Shown here: positions 1-5,560 of the stretch, piece after piece
Numbering within the stretch: position 1 is the stretch's first letter
How the letters are laid out: every line of letters begins with the position of its first letter
NCBI GenBank assembly: GCA_903904275.1
Contig: CAIVBX010000225.1
Coordinates: 1-6,279 of the forward strand
Reading direction: 5' to 3'
DNA length: 6,279 nt
Source: an uncultured Pseudomonadota bacterium
GTDB taxonomy: Bacteria > Pseudomonadota > Gammaproteobacteria > Methylococcales > Methylomonadaceae
Notes under the pieces: generated by a model
Database searches by the model: none
Told to the model about the DNA's origin: nothing
Seen by the model: only the letters and a program-made list of their open reading frames with translations
Position numbers and translations under genes: made by a program

Positions 1-289
1 AAATGCTTTGCACTTTGCCGAAAATGCCGCTTGAAATTAGCACCATTCCCATTGCCGCTGCCGCAAAACCGACCATTGTGTAAATGCTGATTCGGGCAAA
101 TTGATAAAACAAATACGGTAAATAACTGCGTGTTGCAGTCGAATTCATAAAATAACCCGACACCAACGCGCCACACATGCCAAGACAATGACCACTTCCA
201 AGTAATCCCGCCATAAACGCCAAGCCATAATCAAAGCCGCCAGAAGCCGCCATGACGTGCATACTGTGATCCATTGTTGAATGATCCAT
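1..289 (-). CDS. TauE/SafE-like (DsbD_2-type) membrane protein, 3' end outside the window
   Basis: Ninety-six codons are visible from an ATG preceded by a perfect AAGGAG five bases upstream; the rest of the gene lies beyond the window edge. The N-terminus is rich in Met and His (MDHSTMDHSMH, residues 1-11), a pattern often associated with copper binding. A first hydrophobic segment (about residues 20-45) contains GSGHCLGMCG (residues 31-40). This His-Cys-x-Gly-Met-Cys signature is typical of the cytochrome c biogenesis/sulfite exporter TauE-SafE transmembrane family often encoded next to copper ATPases of the CcoI/FixI and CopA kinds. A second segment starts near residue 56. The gene begins 13 bases after the ATPase stop codon, so the two are very likely cotranscribed. 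A role in copper delivery or export is inferred from context. The family assignment is fairly firm, the substrate is not. Confidence 0.85.
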   Translation of the reverse strand, partial: MDHSTMDHSMHVMAASGGFDYGLAFMAGLLGSGHCLGMCGALVSGYFMNSTATRSYLPYLFYQFARISIYTMVGFAAAAMGMVLISSGIFGKVQSI

Positions 290-294
290 AAAAG

Positions 295-300
295 CTCCTT
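295..300 (-). promoter_or_regulatory. Strong Shine-Dalgarno of the TauE/SafE-like gene
   Basis: The minus strand reads AAGGAG here, a full match to the anti-Shine-Dalgarno core, five bases before the ATG at 289. It fixes the start codon and lies in the short gap after the ATPase stop codon, so the downstream gene has its own strong ribosome binding site. Confidence 0.8.
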
Positions 301-302
301 TT

Positions 303-2735
303 TTAATTTTTATTTAATCGTAGCGAATTCACAATCACCGACACGGAACTTAATGCCATCGCCGCCGAGGCAATCATCGGATTCAATCGCCCTGCCATCG
401 CAACGGGAATCGCAATGGTGTTGTAACCAAATGCCCAGAATAAATTTTGTTTGATGACGGTAATCGTTTTTTTGCTGAGTTCAATGCCGTTGGTAACTTT
501 TGAAATATCGCCTTGAACCAGCGTCATATCTGCCGATTCAATTGCTACGTCTGTTCCTGTACCAATTGCAAAACCCACATCTGCCGCCGCCAATGCTGGC
601 GCATCGTTAATGCCATCACCAATCATGCCGACTTTTTTGCCTTGCGCTTGATAATCTCGAATCACGCTTAATTTTTGCTCTGGTGTTGCATTGGCAATTA
701 CGGTTTCAATGCCCACTTTTGCTGCAATATACAGCGCGGTTTTTTCGGTATCGCCCGTGACAATTAAGGTTTCAATACCTTGATTTTTCAAACGCAAAAT
801 CGCAGCTGCCGCATCAGGTCTCGCTTTATCAGCAATGCCAAAAATAGCCGCTTCTTTGCCATTGATTGCCATGAAAACAGGCGTTTTACCTTGTGACGCA
901 AAATCACCTGCCGCATTTTGCAAACCGTCAATCGAAACACTTTGTTCAATCAACCACGCTTTGTTACCAAGTAAAATGGTTTTGCCATCGATTTCAGCTT
1001 CAATACCGCGTCCTGTTTCACTTTGAAAATGCGTGCAAGGTATCATGTCAATTTCTTTTTCAACCGCGTAAGCAACAATCGCTTTGCCTAAAAAATGCTC
1101 TGAATTGTGTTCAGCGGACGCTGCTAATTTGATGATATTGACTTCGCTTAAACGTGAAAGTTTTAACAAGTCCGTTACTTTCGGTTTGCCTTCGGTAATC
1201 GTGCCTGTTTTGTCGAACACGATAACATTGAGTTTGGCGGCGGTTTCTAAACTTTCACCGTTACGAATATAAATGCCTTCGCGTGCCGCCTGCCCTGCTC
1301 CGACCATGATTGCCGCAGGAGTTGCCAATCCTAACGCGCAAGGGCAAGCAATCAACAAAACCGTAATTGCATTGCCAAATGCAAATCCGAATGATGCACC
1401 AGCCATCATCCAACCTGCAAACGTCAAACCTGAAAGCACCATCACTGACGGTACAAATACGGCTGAAATTCGGTCAACGTGTTTTTGAATGGGTAATTTC
1501 GTAGATTGCGCTTGGTCAACCATATGAACAATGCCCGCTAAAACAGTATCCATGCCGATTGCGGTGACTTTAACGCGCAACGCGCCGTTTCCATTCACGC
1601 AACCGCCGATGACTTTTGAACCTTCATTTTTAATAACTGGCAAACTTTCACCTGTGACCATCGATTCATCAACGGTTGAAACGCCGTGAATCACAACGCC
1701 ATCAGTCGGAATTTTTTCACCAGGTCGAACTAAAATTAAATCGTCAATTTCGAGCAAATCGACATCAACAATTTCTTCCAAATAACCTTTTAAACGGGTT
1801 GCGGTTTGGGGTTGTAAATCAACTAATTGACGAATTGCTTCACCTGCTTTGCCTTTCGCACGTTCTTCTAAATACCGTCCAAGTAAAACGAAAGTAATAA
1901 TTGCTGCCGCCGCTTCAAAGTACAAATGCCCACGACGATTTATGAATGCAGGCAAACTGTAACCATAAGCTGAACCTACTCCTAAGGCGATGAGCGAGTC
2001 CATGTTTGCAGCGCGTTGCCTAGCTAACCGCCATGCTTTCGCAAAAAAGGGAAAGCCAGCCCAAAATACCACGGGCGTAGTTAAAGCGAGTTGCATCCAA
2101 TGCAGTTTGCGTGATGTAACCATTGCCATGCCTGCAATAATCACAGGCGTACTTAATACCGCTGACCACATAAAACGGTGTTTAGCCGTGGCAACGCGAT
2201 TTTGTTCTTTTTCGATGAGTTTTTTGCGTTGTGAAAGCGTGTCCATCGGATAGGTTGTATAACCAATATGACTGACTAATTGCCCAACGTCATCTTTGCT
2301 AATTTGTCCCTGAACTGAAAGCGTTGACGTGCTGAAATTCACACTCGCGGTTTTGACACGCTCATCTCGTTTTAAAACCATTTCAATAAGCAACGCGCAT
2401 GACGCACAACTCATGCCTTCAACGGCTAAATCAATATCTTGTAATTTACCGTCAAAATGTTTGTGTTCCTGCTGCGGCAACACTGGACTTTTATGGGCGA
2501 TATTGCCTAAAACAGCATCGAGTAAAATTAGCAAATTTTTCTTTGGCAAACCTGCGGGATCAAATTCGATGGTGACAGAGCCAATTTCATAAACTGTTTT
2601 GACGCGCTTAATTTCAGGGCGTTTTTTTAAAATAATTTCAAAAATATACGCCCGTTCTTGGTCATTTTTGATAATCGGCGACATAATCCGAATGCGTCGC
2701 GCGAGTTGATGAATAATTTGAAAATTTGTAGTCAC
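303..2735 (-). CDS. copA: Cu(I)-transporting P1B-type ATPase (CopA-like)
   Basis: This 810-residue inner-membrane pump couples ATP hydrolysis to transport of monovalent copper out of the cytoplasm. In order it has a degenerate HMA-like N-terminus without a CxxC (about 8-75); a classical HMA domain with GMSCASC (107-113); helices near 188-206, 214-230, 247-262 and 271-287; the actuator TGES (361-364); the transport-site CPC (464-466); the phosphorylation motif DKTGT (508-512); the nucleotide-domain GRG (575-577); and the hinge GDGIND (706-711). Tyr-Asn (771-772) and Met-x-x-Ser-Ser (793-797) in the last two helices are the Cu+ (P1B-1) signature. The conserved His-Pro of the nucleotide domain reads SEHF (545-548), so proline is replaced by phenylalanine. 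The start is GTG, with AAAGG seven bases upstream overlapping the stop of the preceding gene, and the intergenic gap is 10 bases. Whether the pump serves detoxification or oxidase assembly cannot be decided from sequence alone. Confidence 0.95.
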   Translation of the reverse strand: MTTNFQIIHQLARRIRIMSPIIKNDQERAYIFEIILKKRPEIKRVKTVYEIGSVTIEFDPAGLPKKNLLILLDAVLGNIAHKSPVLPQQEHKHFDGKLQDIDLAVEGMSCASCALLIEMVLKRDERVKTASVNFSTSTLSVQGQISKDDVGQLVSHIGYTTYPMDTLSQRKKLIEKEQNRVATAKHRFMWSAVLSTPVIIAGMAMVTSRKLHWMQLALTTPVVFWAGFPFFAKAWRLARQRAANMDSLIALGVGSAYGYSLPAFINRRGHLYFEAAAAIITFVLLGRYLEERAKGKAGEAIRQLVDLQPQTATRLKGYLEEIVDVDLLEIDDLILVRPGEKIPTDGVVIHGVSTVDESMVTGESLPVIKNEGSKVIGGCVNGNGALRVKVTAIGMDTVLAGIVHMVDQAQSTKLPIQKHVDRISAVFVPSVMVLSGLTFAGWMMAGASFGFAFGNAITVLLIACPCALGLATPAAIMVGAGQAAREGIYIRNGESLETAAKLNVIVFDKTGTITEGKPKVTDLLKLSRLSEVNIIKLAASAEHNSEHFLGKAIVAYAVEKEIDMIPCTHFQSETGRGIEAEIDGKTILLGNKAWLIEQSVSIDGLQNAAGDFASQGKTPVFMAINGKEAAIFGIADKARPDAAAAILRLKNQGIETLIVTGDTEKTALYIAAKVGIETVIANATPEQKLSVIRDYQAQGKKVGMIGDGINDAPALAAADVGFAIGTGTDVAIESADMTLVQGDISKVTNGIELSKKTITVIKQNLFWAFGYNTIAIPVAMAGRLNPMIASAAMALSSVSVIVNSLRLNKN

Positions 2736-2745
2736 GGTTGTACCT

Positions 2746-3366
2746 TTATTTTTGCTTACGCGAACGAATTAATAAAAAGAACATATAAAACGTAGCAAGC
2801 CATTCATAACGGTATTTGAACGGATAAATAAGCCATAATTTCGTGATGTGATCCCAATGCAAACGAATTAAGAATAAAACCAGAATGTCATTTAAAAAAT
2901 CGAGAATTGCTTTTTCAGGGTCTTTGAGCAAACCATTTGGCTTTTTTAGGGTTAGTTTTGTGATGATTTTTGCAGCTTGAAGTGTTTCTTTTGCTTCAAT
3001 CGTTTTGGATTTTAACCAGCGTGTTGTCGCAAATTTATCTGCTTTTTCACTGACTTTTGCACTCAGTTTGCTAATCAACGTAGGTTTTTTTTCTGTTTGA
3101 ATTATTAACGTCCCCGATTTTTCTAATTCTGAAATTAACGTAAATAATTCTTTTACCAACTGTGTGAAATCACACACTGTTTCCTGAAAACGAATTGATA
3201 CTTTTTGTTGGCGTGCATAAAAATTCACCCGATAAACACCACAAATCGCTTTTATTTTTGCAGCGACATTTTCGGCAACTTCTTTTCGGCACAATTCAAT
3301 TGGCAATTGAAAGCGAACATAACCGTCTTCACGATGGCGTAATACACACTGTTTTTGAATAGACAT
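2746..3366 (-). CDS. HMA-like domain membrane protein paired with the copper ATPase
   Basis: This 206-residue protein has an N-terminal region (about 8-65) with the beta-alpha-beta pattern of heavy-metal-associated domains: a YVRFQLP strand, an amphipathic helix, then a turn of the GVxxV kind (GVYRVNFY, 43-50) and a strand near 55-61. The metal-binding CxxC is absent. A basic, helix-prone linker (about 92-150) leads to a hydrophobic C-terminus (157-168 and 187-201) likely to insert in the inner membrane, ending in RSRKQK. It resembles the HMA2-type proteins commonly encoded beside heavy-metal P-type ATPases. Its N-terminus matches the organisation of the first 75 residues of the ATPase encoded just downstream. 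No convincing Shine-Dalgarno precedes the ATG, and a terminator-like hairpin lies directly upstream, so expression may be limited. A role as accessory or scaffold for the pump is inference. Confidence 0.8.
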   Translation of the reverse strand: MSIQKQCVLRHREDGYVRFQLPIELCRKEVAENVAAKIKAICGVYRVNFYARQQKVSIRFQETVCDFTQLVKELFTLISELEKSGTLIIQTEKKPTLISKLSAKVSEKADKFATTRWLKSKTIEAKETLQAAKIITKLTLKKPNGLLKDPEKAILDFLNDILVLFLIRLHWDHITKLWLIYPFKYRYEWLATFYMFFLLIRSRKQK

Positions 3367-3388
3367 AAGTTCAACGAAACCAGTAAGT

Positions 3389-3434
3389 AAAAAAACGAAA
3401 CGGGTTTTTCTAGCGAGAGCAAGAAAAACCCGTT
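3389..3434 (-). terminator. Intrinsic terminator-like hairpin inside the copper cluster
   Basis: A perfect 13-bp inverted repeat (AACGGGTTTTTCT at 3399-3411, complement at 3422-3434) encloses a 10-base loop. On the minus strand the stem is followed by TCG and then seven T residues (3395-3389), the form of a Rho-independent terminator. The plus-strand side has no T run, so termination is directed at transcripts leaving the 101-residue gene. It lies between two co-directional genes of the same cluster and would act either as a full terminator or as a partial read-through attenuator reducing expression of the downstream HMA-like and ATPase genes. Confidence 0.85.
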
Positions 3435-3455
3435 GATAATTTGTAAATGAAAAAG

Positions 3456-3761
3456 TTAGTTTTCTTTGGTTTCAGCAACCAAATCTTCTAAATTTTCTTT
3501 TTGTTGCAATACAAAATCTTTTCCAGCATCAACGACTTTTGTTGTGCTTGCAATAATGTCTTTGCGGTATTTGTGAATCAAAAAGCCACTTACTAAACCT
3601 AATCCAAATACCACGACTGGATTTTTTACGGCAACACTCATAATTTTACTCCCACTATAAACAACGGCTGAGGCGATAGAGCCTTTAAAAATTTCTTTTG
3701 GCATCGAATCACCGCTTTGTTTCGCGGCATTGTGCACTTTTTTGATAGACGAATTTCCCAT
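3456..3761 (-). CDS. Small single-span membrane protein of the copper cluster
   Basis: This 101-residue protein has a polar N-terminus, a glycine-containing hydrophobic stretch (about 24-45), one clear membrane segment (about 47-63, VKNPVVVFGLGLVSGFLIHK) and a charged helical C-terminal tail ending LEDLVAETKEN. The layout, with a short span followed by KYRK and an acidic tail reading LEDLVAE, resembles small DUF5132-like proteins that I recall near HMA2 proteins and heavy-metal ATPases. I cannot verify that family call here. No cysteine is present, so direct Cys-based copper binding is unlikely; a structural or regulatory role at the membrane is the better guess. Start: GAGG lies eight bases before the ATG. 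The gene follows the 52-residue metal-binding gene by 15 bases and is followed by a terminator-like hairpin. Confidence 0.8.
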   Translation of the reverse strand: MGNSSIKKVHNAAKQSGDSMPKEIFKGSIASAVVYSGSKIMSVAVKNPVVVFGLGLVSGFLIHKYRKDIIASTTKVVDAGKDFVLQQKENLEDLVAETKEN

Positions 3762-3776
3762 ATATTGCGCCTCAAA

Positions 3777-3935
3777 CTATTTGGTTAAAATTTGATCTTC
3801 ATTCAGCATTTGATAAATGCCTTTGCAACCTTCACAGCAAAAAACCTTCTGTTCGCCGTTTTTTAATTTCAAAGTAAAACCAGAAATTTCAACGGTTAAG
3901 CTGCATAAATCACAGGCTTTTTTTTCTTCACTCAT
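3777..3935 (-). CDS. Stand-alone cysteine-rich metal-binding protein (FixI/CcoI N-terminal domain type)
   Basis: This 52-residue ORF has five cysteines arranged CDLC (8-11) and FCCEGC (32-37), followed by KGIYQML. The pattern of a CxxC, a short beta-rich segment of about 20 residues and a CCxGC knuckle with a helix after it matches the putative metal-binding domain at the N-terminus of FixI/CcoI-type copper ATPases (the ATPase-cat_bd family, usually C-x2-C-G-L-x-V then CCxGC). Here it is a separate protein with nothing fused. It is cytoplasmic by sequence, with no signal or membrane segment. AGGA lies 10 bases before the ATG, and the gene ends 15 bases before the next one, so it sits in an operon with the membrane protein and probably the ATPase. 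Copper or zinc binding is inferred. Possible roles are chaperone, sensor or metal buffer. Confidence 0.85.
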   Translation of the reverse strand: MSEEKKACDLCSLTVEISGFTLKLKNGEQKVFCCEGCKGIYQMLNEDQILTK

Positions 3936-3968
3936 TGCTTAAAATTCCTAAATTTTAAAATCAGTATC

Positions 3969-3997
3969 ATAGTAGCAAAACTCATCTACAGTAACAA
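3969..3997 (-). promoter_or_regulatory. Possible sigma70-type promoter for the 52-residue metal-binding gene
   Basis: In the 63-base gap before the metal-binding gene the minus strand has TTGTTA (3997-3992) and, 17 bases later, TACTAT (3974-3969), each matching four of six consensus positions. An overlapping TATGAT (3971-3966) fits the -10 consensus better but with a 20-base spacer. I see no CueR-like or other clear metal-regulator operator around it. In DNA this AT-rich such matches arise easily by chance. Confidence 0.3.
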
Positions 3998-3998
3998 T

Positions 3999-4166
3999 TC
4001 AAGAATGAACCACTTTGTTTGATGCTTTCATCAATGCAATGCGTAATGCCCCTGTTAAACTTGCGCCTAAACCCAGTCGTGTTGCAAGGGCAGGAAAAAT
4101 AATCATCGATGTCACAGCAAGTCCTGCGCCCACTAATAATGCAGTGTTGTTATGTTTTGAAGCCAT
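3999..4166 (-). CDS. 55-residue hydrophobic protein of unknown function
   Basis: I do not recognise this gene. The ORF begins at an ATG with GAGG nine bases upstream and encodes a short polar N-terminus (MASKHNN), a strongly hydrophobic segment rich in Ala, Val, Ile and Leu (about 8-28, ALLVGAGLAVTSMIIFPALA), a second glycine-rich hydrophobic stretch (about 32-47) and a basic tail. It could be a one- or two-span membrane peptide. It has no cysteine and only two histidines. It lies upstream of and co-directional with the 52-residue metal-binding gene (63-base gap), so it may be the first gene of the copper cluster. Support for it being real comes from the good ribosome binding site, membrane-protein-like composition and orientation. 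Its small size keeps confidence moderate. Confidence 0.6.
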   Translation of the reverse strand: MASKHNNTALLVGAGLAVTSMIIFPALATRLGLGASLTGALRIALMKASNKVVHS

Positions 4167-4321
4167 AATGAAAAACCTCGAATGTCATAAAATTAACGAT
4201 AGGTCTTATCTACAGCAGAGTGTATGCCAGAAAATAATTCACTATATTTCAACAGGTTAAATTTTAAATGTTATCAAAATAATTAAAAGTGTGTCATTTC
4301 ACATACTTTCAATATGTGATT
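4167..4321. other. AT-rich intergenic region between the symporter gene and the copper cluster
   Basis: These 155 bases separate the end of the symporter gene from the 55-residue ORF and contain no credible gene. The segment next to the symporter stop holds overlapping inverted repeats (listed separately). The remainder is very AT-rich, with no promoter I would assign firmly: minus-strand hexamers such as TTGAAA and TATAGT are present but not in good spacing with partners. Any promoter of the copper cluster should lie here. Confidence 0.5.
4286..4319 (-). terminator. Overlapping inverted repeats after the symporter gene, possible weak terminator
   Basis: Two dyads overlap. One is TCACATA (4299-4305), a 7-base spacer and TATGTGA (4313-4319), a perfect 7-bp repeat starting right after the symporter stop codon. 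The other is AAAGTGTGT (4286-4294), six bases and ACATACTTT (4301-4309), pairing eight of nine positions. On the minus strand the second is followed by a T-rich run (TTTTAATTATTTT counted from its last arm), as in a weak Rho-independent terminator. The stems are AT-rich and only one of the two could form at a time. They may equally be operator sites for the downstream cluster. Confidence 0.4.
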
Positions 4322-5560
4322 TCACGATTTTTCATGTATAAATTTTTGCACAACCAAACTCCCAATCATATCTCCCTCAACATTTGCCGCAGTTCGCAAC
4401 GTATCAAGCAAGCGATCAATCGGTAATAAAATGGCAATCGCTTCGGCAGGCAAACCGACAGATTGCAACACCATCACCATTGTCACCATGCCTGCGCTAG
4501 GAATTCCTGGCGCACCGATTGCTGCAAACATGGCAGTGAAAAAAACAATCAGTTGCTGTGTCAAATTCAAATCAATTCCGACCAAATTTGCCACAAAAAG
4601 CGCGGCAGAAGCTTCATAAAGAGCTGTGCCATCCATGTTAATCGTTGCACCTAATGGCACAACAAATTGAGCAATTTCTTTACGAACGTGCAAATTATGT
4701 TCTACACAACGTAGCGTAATCGGCAGCGTGGCAGAACTTGAACTGGTTGCAAATGCGGTGACTAAGGCTTCTCTCGCGCCACGCCAAAAATGCCACGGAG
4801 TCATGCCTGTGACTAAAAATAAAATCAGCGGCAAAACAACAACACCATGAAAAAGCGTTGTTCCCACAACAACCGCTGCAAATTTCCCTAATGTTCCGAG
4901 TAAGGCTAAATCTTGCGTTACAACCAATTTAATCAATAACGCCATAATGCCAAAAGGTGCGAGCGTCATAATCCAACGTACCATTTGCATAACAATTTCG
5001 AGGAATTCTTGTAATAACGTCAGAATGTTTTTGTAACGTTCACCGCCAATGACTAAAGCAACGCCTAAAAATAATGCAAAAATTAACACCGCTAACACAT
5101 CACCTTGTGCTAATGCAGCAAACGGATTCATAAACAAACCGTGCAAAAAGTGAGTAAAAAAATCCGCTGGGGTTTGTTGTTTCGCGCTGAAATTCGACAT
5201 TGCATTTTGAAACATGTCTAACTGCAAACCTTTTCCTGCATGAAAAAGTTGATTTCCTAAAAGTCCTATCACAATTGCCACAGACATTGAAAAAACAAAA
5301 AATCCTAACGTGCTAATCCAAACACGATGAATTTGTTTATGTGCTTGTAAATTTGCCACACCAACGGAAATAGACGCAAAAACCAATGGAATTAACACCA
5401 TTTTTAATAAATCAATAAACAGCGTTCCTACCAAATTGGCAATGTATAAACTGGTTTGAGTGGTTGTTGATTCTTTTCCGATTGACGTTAAGCCAATGCC
5501 AATCGCAATGCCTAGCACAGCACCGAGTAAAATTTGTGTATTTAACGAAGGGAATTTCAT
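4322..5560 (-). CDS. DAACS-family Na+/H+:glutamate/aspartate symporter (GltP-like)
   Basis: This 412-residue inner-membrane transporter takes up acidic amino acids or dicarboxylates using the sodium or proton gradient. Visible family motifs are the serine-rich tip of hairpin 1, SSSSATLP (273-280); NMDGTALYE in helix 7 (308-316), which carries the cation-binding Asn and Asp; hairpin 2, GAPGIPSAG (349-357); and helix 8, DRLLDTLRTAANVEGD (382-397). Relative to the archaeal homologue GltPh, Asp386, Arg389, Thr390, Asn393 and Asp397 correspond to Asp394, Arg397, Thr398, Asn401 and Asp405. The arginine favours acidic amino acid substrates over neutral ones, and this helix-8 pattern is closer to GltP than to DctA. 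Length is near the usual 410-440. The ATG overlaps the stop of the upstream acyltransferase gene (ATGA), with no clear Shine-Dalgarno, so translational coupling is likely. The exact substrate is not settled by sequence. Confidence 0.93.
   Translation of the reverse strand: MKFPSLNTQILLGAVLGIAIGIGLTSIGKESTTTQTSLYIANLVGTLFIDLLKMVLIPLVFASISVGVANLQAHKQIHRVWISTLGFFVFSMSVAIVIGLLGNQLFHAGKGLQLDMFQNAMSNFSAKQQTPADFFTHFLHGLFMNPFAALAQGDVLAVLIFALFLGVALVIGGERYKNILTLLQEFLEIVMQMVRWIMTLAPFGIMALLIKLVVTQDLALLGTLGKFAAVVVGTTLFHGVVVLPLILFLVTGMTPWHFWRGAREALVTAFATSSSSATLPITLRCVEHNLHVRKEIAQFVVPLGATINMDGTALYEASAALFVANLVGIDLNLTQQLIVFFTAMFAAIGAPGIPSAGMVTMVMVLQSVGLPAEAIAILLPIDRLLDTLRTAANVEGDMIGSLVVQKFIHEKS

Noticed and set aside
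835..2592. Several plus-strand ORFs of 60-90 codons across the ATPase gene
   Set aside because: All lie antisense to an intact, motif-rich ATPase gene and have the composition of shadow frames.
4015..4260. 81-codon plus-strand ORF with TTG start
   Set aside because: It is antisense to the 55-residue minus-strand gene, has no ribosome binding site, and its peptide has no recognisable composition or motif. The opposite strand gives the better gene.
4264..4277. FNR-like site TTAAATGTTATCAA
   Set aside because: Only one half matches the TTGAT-N4-ATCAA consensus; the other half matches three of five bases, which is expected by chance in such AT-rich DNA.
4291..4304. CRP-like TGTG/CACA palindrome
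   Set aside because: The half-sites are two bases closer than in the CRP consensus TGTGA-N6-TCACA, so it is not a convincing CRP site.
4431..4654. Plus-strand ORFs, one starting with a His run (MQHHHHCHH)
   Set aside because: The His run is the complement of the symporter's Met/Val-rich hairpin-2 and helix-8 region; there is no ribosome binding site, and the frame is a shadow.
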